A stretch of 64,000 nucleotides of DNA. It comes from Lachnospiraceae bacterium. Its GTDB lineage: Bacteria; Bacillota; Clostridia; Lachnospirales; Lachnospiraceae. The notes under the pieces are model-generated. The model searched no databases. It saw only the letters and a program-made list of their open reading frames with translations, and was not told the origin of the DNA. Where the stretch lies: assembly GCA_015056905.1 (NCBI GenBank), contig SVFI01000010.1:1-64000 (forward strand), written 5' to 3'. The position numbers were made by a program, and so were the translations under genes. Shown in pieces: positions 7,485 to 16,019 of the stretch (position 1 is the first letter of the stretch; each line of letters opens with the position of its first letter).

Positions 7485-8417
7485 ATGAAGAAGTTGAGAC
7501 AGTTATTAACCGTGGCAACACTTGTTCTGGCACTTGGATTTGTATTTATGAACTGCCGGGAAGTGGACGCAGCACCGGCACAAAGAGTCGAGGGGGTTGT
7601 TTACATCAATCCGCCATCGAATGGTGGGACGGTATGGAAAAGCGTAAAGAAAATGCGCATGGAAGAAAACAGTAACGCCAGTTTTAAAATTTATTTCGGA
7701 AATGCAGGTGATTATATTTCCGATGTAAAAGTAAATAAAAAGGGACTGAAAGCAGGCGTGACAAATCAGTATTCCATTAACTGGAGCGCGGGTACTGGCA
7801 GCTGCTATGGAACCATCGGCCTTCGTGCGGAGAAGAGCGGAACGTACAAAGTTTCATTCAAGGTTCGTAATCAGGCAGGCGCGGTGAAAAAAAGCTACAC
7901 GATGACTGTTTACTGTACAGATAATATGGCAGTGTTTAAAGAGATTAAGATTGGTTCCCAGACAGCATACAAGCGTACGGTTTCTAAAAAGGGAACAACC
8001 TACACAACAAAATATTTATCCAATTATAAAATTCCGAGCAGTATGACATCGGCGAAACTCAGTATCACACCGAACAAGGGATTTTCTATCACGGGTGTTA
8101 TAGTTGTTTATCGTGACAAGAACGGCGTTCCGAAAACGTTGAAGACAAAGAACAACAGAAATATTAAATTATCTCAGCAGTATAATACCAGAAGTTACGG
8201 AAGTGACGGTGTATGCAGCAAGCCGTCCAAAATGTGGACGGAGGTATTTGCATCATACAAAGACAAATATCTCGGTACCTATGTACAGTATTCCGTTGTA
8301 AAGAAATCCGGTGTTAAGATGATTAAGCGAGTAGAGAAACTCAGTGACGGGACAAAGAAAACGGGTTATTACAATATTTCATATGCGGGCGGAAATATTT
8401 CATTCTGGCGCAATTAA
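7485..8417 (+). CDS. Secreted hypothetical protein, paralogue A
   Basis: 310 aa, no family recognised. An N-terminal signal peptide (basic MKKLRQLL, hydrophobic core, likely cleavage after VDA near residue 30) indicates export. The mature part is rich in Lys, Thr, Ser and Tyr, with alternating patterns that suggest beta-sandwich domains. A segment around residues 110-130 (KSGTYKVSFKVRNQAG) looks like an Ig-like strand pair. It forms a two-gene unit with the next gene, 24 bp apart. The two share the layout (signal ending VDA, KKTGTY or KSGTY Ig-like segment, late T-E-V-(F/Y)-(A/I)-x-Y-K segment), so they are probably tandem paralogues. A surface or matrix role is a guess. Confidence 0.7.
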   Translation: MKKLRQLLTVATLVLALGFVFMNCREVDAAPAQRVEGVVYINPPSNGGTVWKSVKKMRMEENSNASFKIYFGNAGDYISDVKVNKKGLKAGVTNQYSINWSAGTGSCYGTIGLRAEKSGTYKVSFKVRNQAGAVKKSYTMTVYCTDNMAVFKEIKIGSQTAYKRTVSKKGTTYTTKYLSNYKIPSSMTSAKLSITPNKGFSITGVIVVYRDKNGVPKTLKTKNNRNIKLSQQYNTRSYGSDGVCSKPSKMWTEVFASYKDKYLGTYVQYSVVKKSGVKMIKRVEKLSDGTKKTGYYNISYAGGNISFWRN

Positions 8418-8441
8418 TTTAGAGAGAAGGAGAAAAAAGAT

Positions 8442-9464
8442 ATGAAGACGTTTAAATCATTGAAAAAGATAGTGGCTTCTTTTGTAGCGGTTTTCGCGTT
8501 TGCCCTTTTCTTTAACAGCGCGGACGTAGATGCAAAGGTGACAACCATTGTTGAGAAAGATGTTCAGACACCATCAATCGTTGAAGTAGGTGATTCCGTT
8601 ACTTATTACGATGTTTCCGGTATGAAGATTAACAAAAAATCTGTAAAGAAAATGAAGTCCAAGGTAAAAAACATTGTGTTGGGTTCTAACAGTACCGGTG
8701 TTTATATTCCTGCTTCTTACTATTCGCAGAATGCATACAGTTCTTATACGGCTTATCTGAATGCACAGAATAATTTTAAATATATTGGAACAACAGATTA
8801 TGAGTTTACATTCAAAAAGACGGGAACATATACATTTACATGGTATACATACCGAACAAGTACAAGTTATGTGCAGGTGCCGGGAAAGGACTATGGATCG
8901 TATGATGTGACAGTAACCAAAGTTGCTCACACAAAGAAATACAAAGTAGTAAAAAACAGTAATATATTAAAATCCATCACGCTTGGAAAAGCAAAAGTGA
9001 CATCGAGTAGAACTGCAAAGGACAACGGAAGTCGTAGCGGAACAACTGTTGCAAATTATTACCTGTCAGGAAGTTCAGGAAAGATTAAAGTGTCTCTGAA
9101 CAGCCCGTATAAGGTGATGAGTATTATCGTAAAGACGTACGACGCAGAAGGTAATGCTGTTTACCAGCAGGTAAAGAATAAGGGTAAAGTTGTGTTCGGA
9201 AAATATGTGCGCGATGATTCTTACATAGATAGTTATGATTCCAAGTATAACTCTATAACCAAGGATTTAATGAAAGAAACAGAAGTATACATCGCATATA
9301 AGAATACGTTTACCGGAGAATATACGAAACATGTATTAAAGACAGATGCTTACGGAAGACAGTATGTTGAGTGCCAGTACAAATATTATAATGATCCACA
9401 GGTATATACAGGAAACGGCACAGGCGGAAACTGTGTACTGTCTTATACATTCTACAAAAAATAA
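8442..9464 (+). CDS. Secreted hypothetical protein, paralogue B
   Basis: 340 aa, no family recognised. The signal peptide (MKTFKSLKKIVASF, then a hydrophobic core) probably ends after SADVDA at about residue 31. The mature protein is very rich in Tyr, Ser, Thr and Lys. It carries the same KKTGTYTFTWYTY-like segment (about 125-138) and a TEVYIAYKNTFTGEYTKHVL segment matching the TEVFASYKDKYLGTYVQYSV region of paralogue A. GAGAAGGAGAAAAAAG precedes the ATG. Probably arose by duplication of the upstream gene and is co-transcribed with it. Function unknown. Confidence 0.7.
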   Translation: MKTFKSLKKIVASFVAVFAFALFFNSADVDAKVTTIVEKDVQTPSIVEVGDSVTYYDVSGMKINKKSVKKMKSKVKNIVLGSNSTGVYIPASYYSQNAYSSYTAYLNAQNNFKYIGTTDYEFTFKKTGTYTFTWYTYRTSTSYVQVPGKDYGSYDVTVTKVAHTKKYKVVKNSNILKSITLGKAKVTSSRTAKDNGSRSGTTVANYYLSGSSGKIKVSLNSPYKVMSIIVKTYDAEGNAVYQQVKNKGKVVFGKYVRDDSYIDSYDSKYNSITKDLMKETEVYIAYKNTFTGEYTKHVLKTDAYGRQYVECQYKYYNDPQVYTGNGTGGNCVLSYTFYKK

Positions 9465-9482
9465 ATCTAAATTTTAAGATTC

Positions 9483-9517
9483 AAATCAGGCTCTGCGAAT
9501 GCAGGGTCTGATTTTTT
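9483..9517 (+). terminator. Terminator of the secreted pair
   Basis: AAATCAGGCTCTGC and GCAGGGTCTGATTT form a hairpin with a GAAT loop followed by T residues. Confidence 0.88.
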
Positions 9518-9523
9518 GTGTAT

Positions 9524-9552
9524 TTGCCATGTGCAGAGTAAGATGATATAAT
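9524..9552 (+). promoter_or_regulatory. Promoter of the aldo/keto reductase gene
   Basis: TTGCCA and TATAAT are separated by 17 bp. The ATG lies 34 bp downstream with AAAGGAGAA before it. Confidence 0.75.
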
Positions 9553-9585
9553 ATAACGGAGAATGCGTAAAAGGAGAATTGCGTT

Positions 9586-10587
9586 ATGGGGTATGAAGCA
9601 GCAAAAAACAGATATGAACAGATAAAATATAATCGTTGTGGGAAGAGCGGACTTCTTCTTCCGCAGGTTTCGCTTGGATTTTGGCACAATTTCGGAACGA
9701 ACGATGATTATGCCAATATGAAACATATGTGTTTCACAGCGTTTGATCTTGGCGTGACACATTTTGATTTGGCGAATAACTACGGACCGGAATACGGAAG
9801 TGCAGAGAGCAATCTCGGACGTATTATGAAAGAGGAGATGAGCGCTTATCGTGATGAACTTATCATCAGTACGAAGGCCGGCTATGATATGTGGGACGGA
9901 CCATACGGTGATTGGGGAAGTCGTAAGTATCTTCTTGCAAGTTTGGACCAGAGTCTGAAGAGAATGCAACTTGATTATGTGGATATTTTTTATCACCACA
10001 GACCGGACCCGGAAACGCCTCTTGAAGAGACGATGTCGGCGCTTGATACGGCGGTAAAGAGCGGAAAGGCGCTCTACGCGGGTATCTCTAATTATGACGG
10101 ACCGACGATGGCACGTGCGGCGGAGATTTTAAAAGAGATGAAATGTCCGTTTATTATCAATCAGAATCGCTATTCTATTTTTGACAGAACCATTGAGAAA
10201 AACGGTCTCAAGGCAAAAGCGAAAGAACTCGGTAAAGGAATTATCGCGTTCAGTCCGCTGGAGCAGGGGCTTTTGACGGATAAATATTTGAAGGGAATTC
10301 CTGAGGGAAGCAGAATCCAGAAGGATGGCAGATTTTTAAATGAAAGCAGCCTCACACCGGAACGCCTTGCACAGATTTCAGCGCTCAATGATTTGGCAGC
10401 GGAGCGCGGTGAGACGCTGGCACAGATGGCGGTTAACTGGATTTTGAAGGATGACGAAGTGACGAGTGTACTGATTGGGGCTTCCTCACCGGCGCAGATT
10501 GAAGAGAATGTCAGGGGAATTAAGGCCGGTAGCTTTACCGAAGAGGAGCTATTGCGCATCGACAGAATTAACAGTTGTATGCTATAA
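9586..10587 (+). CDS. Aldo/keto reductase (YghZ/Gpr-like)
   Basis: 333 aa. The AKR catalytic tetrad is visible: Asp and Tyr in FDLANNYGPEYGSAESNLG (about 58-76), Lys in IISTKAGYDMW (about 87-97) and His in YVDIFYHHRPDPETPLEET (about 126-144). The cofactor end (SPLEQGLLTDKYL, then SVLIGASSPAQIEENV) fits NADPH binding. The opening YNRCGKSGLLLPQVSLGFWHNFG and the length match the E. coli YghZ/Gpr group that reduces L-glyceraldehyde 3-phosphate and detoxifies methylglyoxal (family knowledge). The true substrate here is not known. It stands between its own promoter and gdpP. Confidence 0.9.
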   Translation: MGYEAAKNRYEQIKYNRCGKSGLLLPQVSLGFWHNFGTNDDYANMKHMCFTAFDLGVTHFDLANNYGPEYGSAESNLGRIMKEEMSAYRDELIISTKAGYDMWDGPYGDWGSRKYLLASLDQSLKRMQLDYVDIFYHHRPDPETPLEETMSALDTAVKSGKALYAGISNYDGPTMARAAEILKEMKCPFIINQNRYSIFDRTIEKNGLKAKAKELGKGIIAFSPLEQGLLTDKYLKGIPEGSRIQKDGRFLNESSLTPERLAQISALNDLAAERGETLAQMAVNWILKDDEVTSVLIGASSPAQIEENVRGIKAGSFTEEELLRIDRINSCML

Positions 10588-10623
10588 TCAGGCTAACTAT
10601 GAAATGATTTTCAGAGGTATCAG

Positions 10624-12675
10624 ATGAAACAAAAATTGAGATTAAAAGGGAAACTGCAGACGTTTGTGCATGCGACATTGTTGCTTGGGTTATTGCTTGC
10701 GGTTGTGGATATATGGATTTATTCGATTGATGTGAAAGCCGGTATTGTGTTATCCGGTTTTGTCGTGTTTTATTTGGTGATGTCGCTGATTCTTGTGACG
10801 TTTAAGAAAAGTGTTCTTATGAATGAGCTTGTCAGCTTTGCGACGCAGTACGGACAGATTCAAAAGAAGCTTCTGCGCGATTTGGAATTGCCGAGCGCAC
10901 TCTTGGACGAAACGGGAAAGGTCGTCTGGACGAACCGAATGTTTGAAGAGGTAATTCACAAGCCGAAAGGATTTAACAAGGATATCCGTTCGGTATTACC
11001 TGCCATCAGTAAGGAAAAGCTTCCGAAGGAGACAAGCGAGATTGCGGAAGTGTCATTCTCTTTTGAGGAGAAAGAATTTACGGCTAAGATGCGTCGGATT
11101 CCTCTTGCAGATATGGTGGAAAACAGTGATATTTTTGAGTCGGATGAGAAATATGAAGGTTTTCTTGTCGCTCTTTATCTGTTTGATGAGACGGCACTTC
11201 AGCTCGCGCTTCGCGAAAATGATAACCAGTCCCTCTGCGTGGGTCTGTTATACATTGATAACTATGAGGAGGCTCTCGAGTCGGTAGAAGAGGTTCGCCG
11301 TTCGCTTCTTATGGCGCTCATTGAGCGAAAGCTGAATAAATACTTTGCATCTTACGACGGTATTGTTAAGAAGATGGAGAAGGATAAATTTTTCGTCATT
11401 ATCCGTAAACAGTCTCTGCGCAGATTGAAAGATAACCGATTTGACCTTCTCGAGGATGTAAAGACGGTCAATATCGGAAATGATATGTCGGTGACACTGA
11501 GTATGGGTATCGGTGCAGATGGAATGACGTACGCGCAGAATTATGAATTTGCGAGAACGTCCATTGATCTCGCGCTCGGACGTGGTGGTGACCAGGTTGT
11601 TATCAAATCGCCGGAAGGTGTGTCTTATTTCGGTGGCAAGAGCCAGCAGCTTGAGAAAAATACACGAGTTAAGGCGAGGGTAAAAGCGCTTGCGCTCAAA
11701 GAAATTATCAGTACCAAGGATAAGGTTATTGTCATGGGACATTCCAATACGGATGTAGACAGTTTCGGCGCTGCGGTCGGTATTTATCGCATTGCCAAGA
11801 CACTCGGCAGAAATGCATATATCGTTGTAAATAATGTTAGTAACACGATACAGCCTTGGGTGGATGCGTTTAAAGAGCGCCTCGACAAAGAAGAGACGGT
11901 TATCGTAAATAATGGGCAGGCGATTGAGCTGGCGGATAATAATACAGTACTCGTTGTTGTTGATGTGAATAAGCCAAGCTTTACCGAATGTCCGGAGCTT
12001 TTGAAACACTGTCGCTCAGTTGTAGTCCTTGACCATCACAGACAGGGCGAGGAGACGATTGAAAACGCCACACTTTCTTATGTAGAGCCGTATGCTTCTT
12101 CTGCCTGCGAAATGGTAGCAGAAATTCTGCAGTATGTTGAGGACGGTATCAAAGTTAAAAGTGTGGAGGCGGATTGCCTGTATGCGGGTATTGTTGTCGA
12201 TACGAGCAATTTTGTTGCCAAGGCGGGTGTCAGAACATTTGAGGCGGCAGCGTTCCTGAGACGTAACGGTGCAGATGTCACAAGAGTTCGTAAGATGTTC
12301 CGCGAGGATGCGAACGATTATCGTGCAAAGGCGGATGCAGTCAGCCAGGCGAAGATATTCATGGATGAATATGCGATTTCTGTCTGTCAGGCAGACAATG
12401 TCAGCTCGCCTACCGTAGTCGGTGCGCAGGCGGCAAATGAACTGTTGAACATTGTCGGTATCAAGGCAAGCTTTGTGTTTACAGAGTATAACGATACCAT
12501 TTTTATATCAGCAAGGTCCATCGATGAGCTGAATGTGCAGGTTGTGATGGAAAAACTCGGCGGCGGCGGACATATTAACGTGGCCGGCGCACAGATGAAG
12601 GATGTTTCCGTGGAGGAAGCATGTGAGAAATTGAAAGAGACATTAAAGGAAATGAAGGAGCAGGGGCAGTTATGA
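10624..12675 (+). CDS. gdpP: Cyclic-di-AMP phosphodiesterase GdpP
   Basis: 683 aa. Two N-terminal transmembrane segments (about 15-33 and 38-58) precede a PAS-like region (about 85-150), a degenerate GGDEF domain (about 175-300, lacking the GGDEF motif) and a DHH/DHHA1 phosphodiesterase module. Metal-binding motifs are GHSNTDVDSFG (about 372), VVDVN (about 445), VLDHHR (about 470) and the GGGGHINVAGAQ of DHHA1 (about 645). This order is that of GdpP/YybT, which hydrolyses c-di-AMP and thereby affects cell-wall and potassium balance. It overlaps rplI by ATGA, the widespread gdpP-rplI-dnaB arrangement of Firmicutes. Confidence 0.95.
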   Translation: MKQKLRLKGKLQTFVHATLLLGLLLAVVDIWIYSIDVKAGIVLSGFVVFYLVMSLILVTFKKSVLMNELVSFATQYGQIQKKLLRDLELPSALLDETGKVVWTNRMFEEVIHKPKGFNKDIRSVLPAISKEKLPKETSEIAEVSFSFEEKEFTAKMRRIPLADMVENSDIFESDEKYEGFLVALYLFDETALQLALRENDNQSLCVGLLYIDNYEEALESVEEVRRSLLMALIERKLNKYFASYDGIVKKMEKDKFFVIIRKQSLRRLKDNRFDLLEDVKTVNIGNDMSVTLSMGIGADGMTYAQNYEFARTSIDLALGRGGDQVVIKSPEGVSYFGGKSQQLEKNTRVKARVKALALKEIISTKDKVIVMGHSNTDVDSFGAAVGIYRIAKTLGRNAYIVVNNVSNTIQPWVDAFKERLDKEETVIVNNGQAIELADNNTVLVVVDVNKPSFTECPELLKHCRSVVVLDHHRQGEETIENATLSYVEPYASSACEMVAEILQYVEDGIKVKSVEADCLYAGIVVDTSNFVAKAGVRTFEAAAFLRRNGADVTRVRKMFREDANDYRAKADAVSQAKIFMDEYAISVCQADNVSSPTVVGAQAANELLNIVGIKASFVFTEYNDTIFISARSIDELNVQVVMEKLGGGGHINVAGAQMKDVSVEEACEKLKETLKEMKEQGQL

Positions 12676-13118
12676 AAGTAATTTTACTTGAAGATGTGAA
12701 ATCAGTTGGTAAAAAAGGAGATATCGTTGAGGCGAGCGAAGGTTATGCAAAAAATTTCCTTTTTAAGAAAAAATTAGCGAAAGAAGCAAATGCAGCTAAC
12801 ATGAATGACCTGAAATTACAGAAACAGCATGAGGATAAAGTGGCAGCTGAAAATCTTCAGGCGGCAAAAGATTTTGCGGCAGAGATTGAAGAACAGAAAG
12901 TGGTTGTAAAGATGAAGGCAGGAGAGAACGGAAAAGCATTCGGTTCTGTTTCCAGCAAAGAAATCGCAAAGGCATATAAGGATCAGTATAGTAAAGAGAT
13001 TGATAAGAAGAAACTTGTGCTTCCGGATGCCATTAAGAATTTCGGAACATATGAGGTAAAAGTAAAGCTTCATCCGAAGGTGACAGGTACGCTTCGCGTG
13101 CAGGTTGTCGAAGAGTAA
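12672..13118 (+). CDS. rplI: 50S ribosomal protein L9
   Basis: 148 aa, the usual length. The N-terminal signature MKVILLEDVKSVGKKGDIVEASEGYAKNFLFKKKLA is diagnostic. A long connecting helix and a C-terminal domain with GKAFGSVSSKEIA and VKLHPKVTGTLRVQVVEE follow. The ATG overlaps the gdpP stop, so translation is coupled. Confidence 0.97.
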   Translation: MKVILLEDVKSVGKKGDIVEASEGYAKNFLFKKKLAKEANAANMNDLKLQKQHEDKVAAENLQAAKDFAAEIEEQKVVVKMKAGENGKAFGSVSSKEIAKAYKDQYSKEIDKKKLVLPDAIKNFGTYEVKVKLHPKVTGTLRVQVVEE

Positions 13119-13167
13119 CCGGAAGGTGCAAATGCCTCAAAAAGATGAAGGATAGGAGGAATTGGCT

Positions 13168-14520
13168 GTGGCGGAGGAAGCGATACTGAAGAGAGTGTTA
13201 CCGCATAGCATTGAGGCGGAGCAGTCGGTTATCGGCTCCATGATTATGGACCGCGATGCGATTGTGACAGCTTCGGAAATTTTATGTGGTGAAGATTTTT
13301 ACAGCCGTCAATACGGAATTATATTTGACGCCATGGTCGAACTGAATGACCATGCGGAAGTGGTCGATTTGATCACGTTGCAGAATAAATTAAAAGAAAA
13401 AGATCTCCCGCCGGAGGTCAGCAGTCTGGAATTTGTAAAGGATTTGCTGAGCATGGTACCGACAAGTGCCAATGTCGAATACTATGCGCAGATTGTGGCG
13501 GACAAAGCGATGCTTCGACAGATGATTCGCTTAAATGAGGACATTGCCAACACATGTTACGCAGGCAAGGAAAATCTGGATTTTATTCTGGAAGATACGG
13601 AAAAAAGAGTGTTTAAGCTCGTACAGAGCAGAACGAGCGGTGATTTTGTCCCGATTCGTCAGGTTGTGCTCAATGCGATGGACAAGATTGAATTGGCAAG
13701 TAAGACGAGCGGAACGGTAACGGGTATTCCGACCGGATTCATTGATTTGGATTACAAAACAGCCGGAATGCAGCCGTCAGATCTTGTGCTGATTGCGGCG
13801 AGACCTTCTATGGGTAAAACCGCGTTTGTGCTTAATATTGCGCAGAATGTTGCGTTTAAAGAGAAAAAAACCGTTGCTATTTTCAGTCTGGAAATGTCAA
13901 AGGAGCAGCTCGTGAATCGTCTGTTCTCTTTGGAATCCAGAGTAGACTCCCAGAAAATTCGTACCGGAGACCTTTCGGACAGTGATTGGGAGAGACTTAT
14001 TGAAAGTGCAGGTGTCATCGGAGAGTCTAATCTGATTATTGATGATACGCCCGGTATCAGTATTTCTGAGCTTCGCAGCAAGTGTCGTAAATATAAATTG
14101 GAGCACAATTTGTCGATGATTATCATCGACTACTTACAGCTCATGTCGGGTAGTGGAAGGGGTTCGGAATCCCGTCAGCAGGAAATTTCGGAAATTTCAC
14201 GTTCGCTGAAAGCGGTAGCGCGTGAACTTCAGGTTCCGGTGCTGGCATTGTCACAGCTCTCACGTGCGGTGGAGCAGAGACCGGATCATAGACCGATGCT
14301 TTCTGATTTGCGTGAGTCCGGAGCTATCGAGCAGGATGCGGACGTTGTTATGTTTATTTATCGAGATGATTATTATGATAAGGACAGTGAGAAAAAAGGT
14401 ATTGCTGAGATTATTATTGCAAAACAGCGTAACGGCCCTATCGGAACGGTAGACCTTGTTTGGTTACCGGATTATACGAAGTTTGCGAATATGGAGCACA
14501 AGGGACCAAGAAATGTGTAG
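13168..14520 (+). CDS. dnaB: Replicative DNA helicase DnaB
   Basis: 450 aa from GTG 13168, which lies 8 nt after AGGAGG (13154-13159). An in-frame TTG at 13162 is too close to that site. The N-terminal domain begins LKRVLPHSIEAEQSVIGSM. The RecA-like helicase domain carries the Walker A motif ARPSMGKTA, a Walker B region MIIIDYLQLMSG and the sensor segments SQLSRAVEQRPDHRPMLSDLRESGAIEQDAD. DnaB is the hexameric helicase that unwinds DNA ahead of the replisome. It is the last gene of gdpP-rplI-dnaB and is followed by a terminator. Confidence 0.97.
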   Translation: MAEEAILKRVLPHSIEAEQSVIGSMIMDRDAIVTASEILCGEDFYSRQYGIIFDAMVELNDHAEVVDLITLQNKLKEKDLPPEVSSLEFVKDLLSMVPTSANVEYYAQIVADKAMLRQMIRLNEDIANTCYAGKENLDFILEDTEKRVFKLVQSRTSGDFVPIRQVVLNAMDKIELASKTSGTVTGIPTGFIDLDYKTAGMQPSDLVLIAARPSMGKTAFVLNIAQNVAFKEKKTVAIFSLEMSKEQLVNRLFSLESRVDSQKIRTGDLSDSDWERLIESAGVIGESNLIIDDTPGISISELRSKCRKYKLEHNLSMIIIDYLQLMSGSGRGSESRQQEISEISRSLKAVARELQVPVLALSQLSRAVEQRPDHRPMLSDLRESGAIEQDADVVMFIYRDDYYDKDSEKKGIAEIIIAKQRNGPIGTVDLVWLPDYTKFANMEHKGPRNV

Positions 14521-14530
14521 AAATTCAAAA

Positions 14531-14557
14531 ATCCCGGACCAATCGGTCCGGGACTTT
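14531..14557 (+). terminator. Terminator between dnaB and the convergent ferredoxin gene
   Basis: TCCCGGACC and GGTCCGGGA form a perfect 9-bp stem with a 4-nt loop. A flanks on the left and T on the right allow it to work in both directions. Confidence 0.88.
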
Positions 14558-14577
14558 TCAGTTCATATAGATTTGAA

Positions 14578-14748
14578 TTAAGCTTCTGAGATAGCGCCTG
14601 TTGGGCAAGCACCTTCGCAAGCTCCGCAATCGATGCATTTTGCTTCATCGATTTCAAATTTTCCGTCTCCCATGCTGATAGCTCCAACCGGGCAAGTTCC
14701 TTCACATGCTCCACAAGCTACGCAAGCGTCTGAAATTTTACGTGCCAT
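14578..14748 (-). CDS. 2[4Fe-4S] ferredoxin
   Basis: 56 aa. Two clostridial-type cluster motifs are complete: Cys9-x2-Cys12-x2-Cys15-x3-Cys19-Pro and Cys38-x2-Cys41-x2-Cys44-x3-Cys48-Pro, related by the internal two-fold repeat of this family (ACEGTCPVGAIS and ACEGACPTGAIS). Low-potential ferredoxins of this kind carry electrons for pyruvate oxidation, hydrogenases and Rnf, and can reduce radical SAM enzymes. AAGGAGGATAATGAC precedes the ATG. It has its own promoter upstream and lies downstream of pflA on the same strand. Confidence 0.97.
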   Translation of the reverse strand: MARKISDACVACGACEGTCPVGAISMGDGKFEIDEAKCIDCGACEGACPTGAISEA

Positions 14749-14810
14749 GTCATTATCCTCCTTAAAAAATAAATATCCTATAGAATTGATAAATTTCTAC
14801 CAATAAAGAC

Positions 14811-14839
14811 ATTATATAAAAAATATACAAGAAAAACAA
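14811..14839 (-). promoter_or_regulatory. Promoter of the ferredoxin gene
   Basis: Read on the minus strand, TTGTTT (14834-14839) and TATAAT (14811-14816) are separated by 17 bp. They sit between the pflA stop and the ferredoxin start. Confidence 0.7.
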
Positions 14840-14848
14840 GTCTATTGG

Positions 14849-15610
14849 CTATTTATTTTCTTCCAATTCTGCTCTTATTTTCCTGACGCCATCCAGTATA
14901 ACTTTCTTTTTATCGATAATTTTCGCTTTATCCATGTCCGGTGTATCTTTCAGGCGATACTCTATTCCGAGCTGTTCGTATTTTGATTTTCCCATGGTGT
15001 GATATGGAAGTACATCGAGTGCTTTTAAATTTTTGAAACGGCCGATATAGTATCCGAGCTCAAACAGATATTTGTCATCATCCGTAAGTCCCGGTACAAC
15101 AACGTGACGAATCCACATAGGAATGTTCTTCTTGTTTAGATAAGCGGCAAAAGCAAGAATGCCATCGTTTGGCTGCTGCGTAAGGTCTTGATGCTTTTCG
15201 GGATCGATGTGTTTGATATCAAGCATTACAAGGTCTGTCAATTCCATTAGTTTGTCGAGTTTTTCGATATAGGCGGTGTTCTCCGCACGATAGGTAATGC
15301 CGGATGTGTCAATACACGTGTGCACGCCCAGCTTTTTTGCTTCGGTAAAAAGTTCAATCAAAAAATCAACCTGCAGGAGCGGTTCGCCGCCGGTTACGGT
15401 AATTCCGCCTCCGTTGTAGAATGCTTTGTTGCGTTCGTACTGTGCCATGATTTCCGAAACTTCCATTTCGGTGCCGCCGTTTACAGGCCAGGTATCCGGA
15501 TTATGACAATACGCACATCTCATAGGACAACCCTGAACAAAAACGACAAAACGTGTTCCCGGTCCGTCTACCGTACCGAATGTTTCTATTGAGTGAATTC
15601 GTCCGCTCAT
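14849..15610 (-). CDS. pflA: Pyruvate formate-lyase activating enzyme
   Basis: 253 aa, a radical SAM activase. Cys28, Cys32 and Cys35 (GCPMRCAYCHNPDTW) form the CX3CX2C cluster motif and GGEPLL (about 75) is the SAM-binding motif. The end GLTDDDKYLFELGYYIGRF and LPYHTMGKSKYEQLGIEY are typical of PflA. The enzyme abstracts a hydrogen from the conserved Gly of pyruvate formate-lyase to create the glycyl radical. It lies 137 bp downstream of the separately encoded glycyl-radical domain, but a terminator and a new promoter between them suggest separate transcription. Confidence 0.96.
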   Translation of the reverse strand: MSGRIHSIETFGTVDGPGTRFVVFVQGCPMRCAYCHNPDTWPVNGGTEMEVSEIMAQYERNKAFYNGGGITVTGGEPLLQVDFLIELFTEAKKLGVHTCIDTSGITYRAENTAYIEKLDKLMELTDLVMLDIKHIDPEKHQDLTQQPNDGILAFAAYLNKKNIPMWIRHVVVPGLTDDDKYLFELGYYIGRFKNLKALDVLPYHTMGKSKYEQLGIEYRLKDTPDMDKAKIIDKKKVILDGVRKIRAELEENK

Positions 15611-15646
15611 GTATCTTTACCTCTTTTCGGTTAAATTTCTTTTTAT

Positions 15647-15652
15647 ATTATA
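15647..15652 (-). promoter_or_regulatory. Extended -10 promoter of pflA
   Basis: On the minus strand the sequence reads TGATATAAT, that is a TGn extension directly before a perfect TATAAT, 37 bp upstream of the pflA start. No good -35 box is seen at 17 bp, as is common for extended -10 promoters. Confidence 0.55.
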
Positions 15653-15699
15653 TCACAACTTGTCTGTTTATTATAGCTTTTTGATGAAGCAGGAAAAAC

Positions 15700-15734
15700 A
15701 AAAAGGGGAGTGTCGCATGAAGCGACACTCCCCA
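15700..15734 (-). terminator. Terminator of the split pfl operon
   Basis: On the minus strand, GGGGAGTGTCGC and GCGACACTCCCC form a perfect 12-bp stem with a 5-nt loop followed by TTTTTG. It is 14 bp after the stop of the glycyl-radical gene. Confidence 0.92.
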
Positions 15735-15747
15735 AGAAGTCTGTTAA

Positions 15748-15993
15748 TTAAACTGACTCATGGAATGTACGTGAAATAACGTCATTCTGCTGCTCAGCTG
15801 TTAATTTAACAAAGTTTACAGCGTATCCGGAAACGCGGATTGTAAGCTGTGGATAGTTCTCAGGATGAGCCTGAGCATCTAATAATGTATCTCTGTTAAG
15901 AACGTTTACGTTAAGGTGATGTCCGCCTTTTACAGCGTAGCCATCTAATAAGTTCACAAGGTTATCAACCTGTGCTGTACTAATTTCTGACAT
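15748..15993 (-). CDS. Free-standing glycyl-radical domain of pyruvate formate-lyase (GrcA/YfiD-like subunit)
   Basis: 81 aa. It corresponds to the C-terminal domain of a normal pyruvate formate-lyase: [21 protein letters not shown] at about 15-34, then [15 protein letters not shown] with the radical Gly56, and [11 protein letters not shown] at the end. It has its own ATG preceded by AGGAGGTAAACATT, so it is made as a separate chain. A longer upstream frame exists but is unneeded. The catalytic chain encoded upstream (679 aa) ends exactly where this domain should start, and 679 plus 81 gives about the length of intact E. coli PflB. E. coli YfiD (GrcA) and a T4 homologue are known to replace a damaged PflB radical domain. 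Here it appears to be an obligate subunit (inference). Confidence 0.93.
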   Translation of the reverse strand: MSEISTAQVDNLVNLLDGYAVKGGHHLNVNVLNRDTLLDAQAHPENYPQLTIRVSGYAVNFVKLTAEQQNDVISRTFHESV

Positions 15994-16019
15994 AATGTTT
16001 ACCTCCTGTGATATTGTAG

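Noticed and set aside
11248..12009. 253-codon minus-strand frame opposite gdpP
   Set aside because: Lies inside the conserved GdpP coding region and shows no start signal.
13162..13167. TTG 13162 as the dnaB start
   Set aside because: It is only 2 nt from AGGAGG. GTG 13168 has normal spacing.
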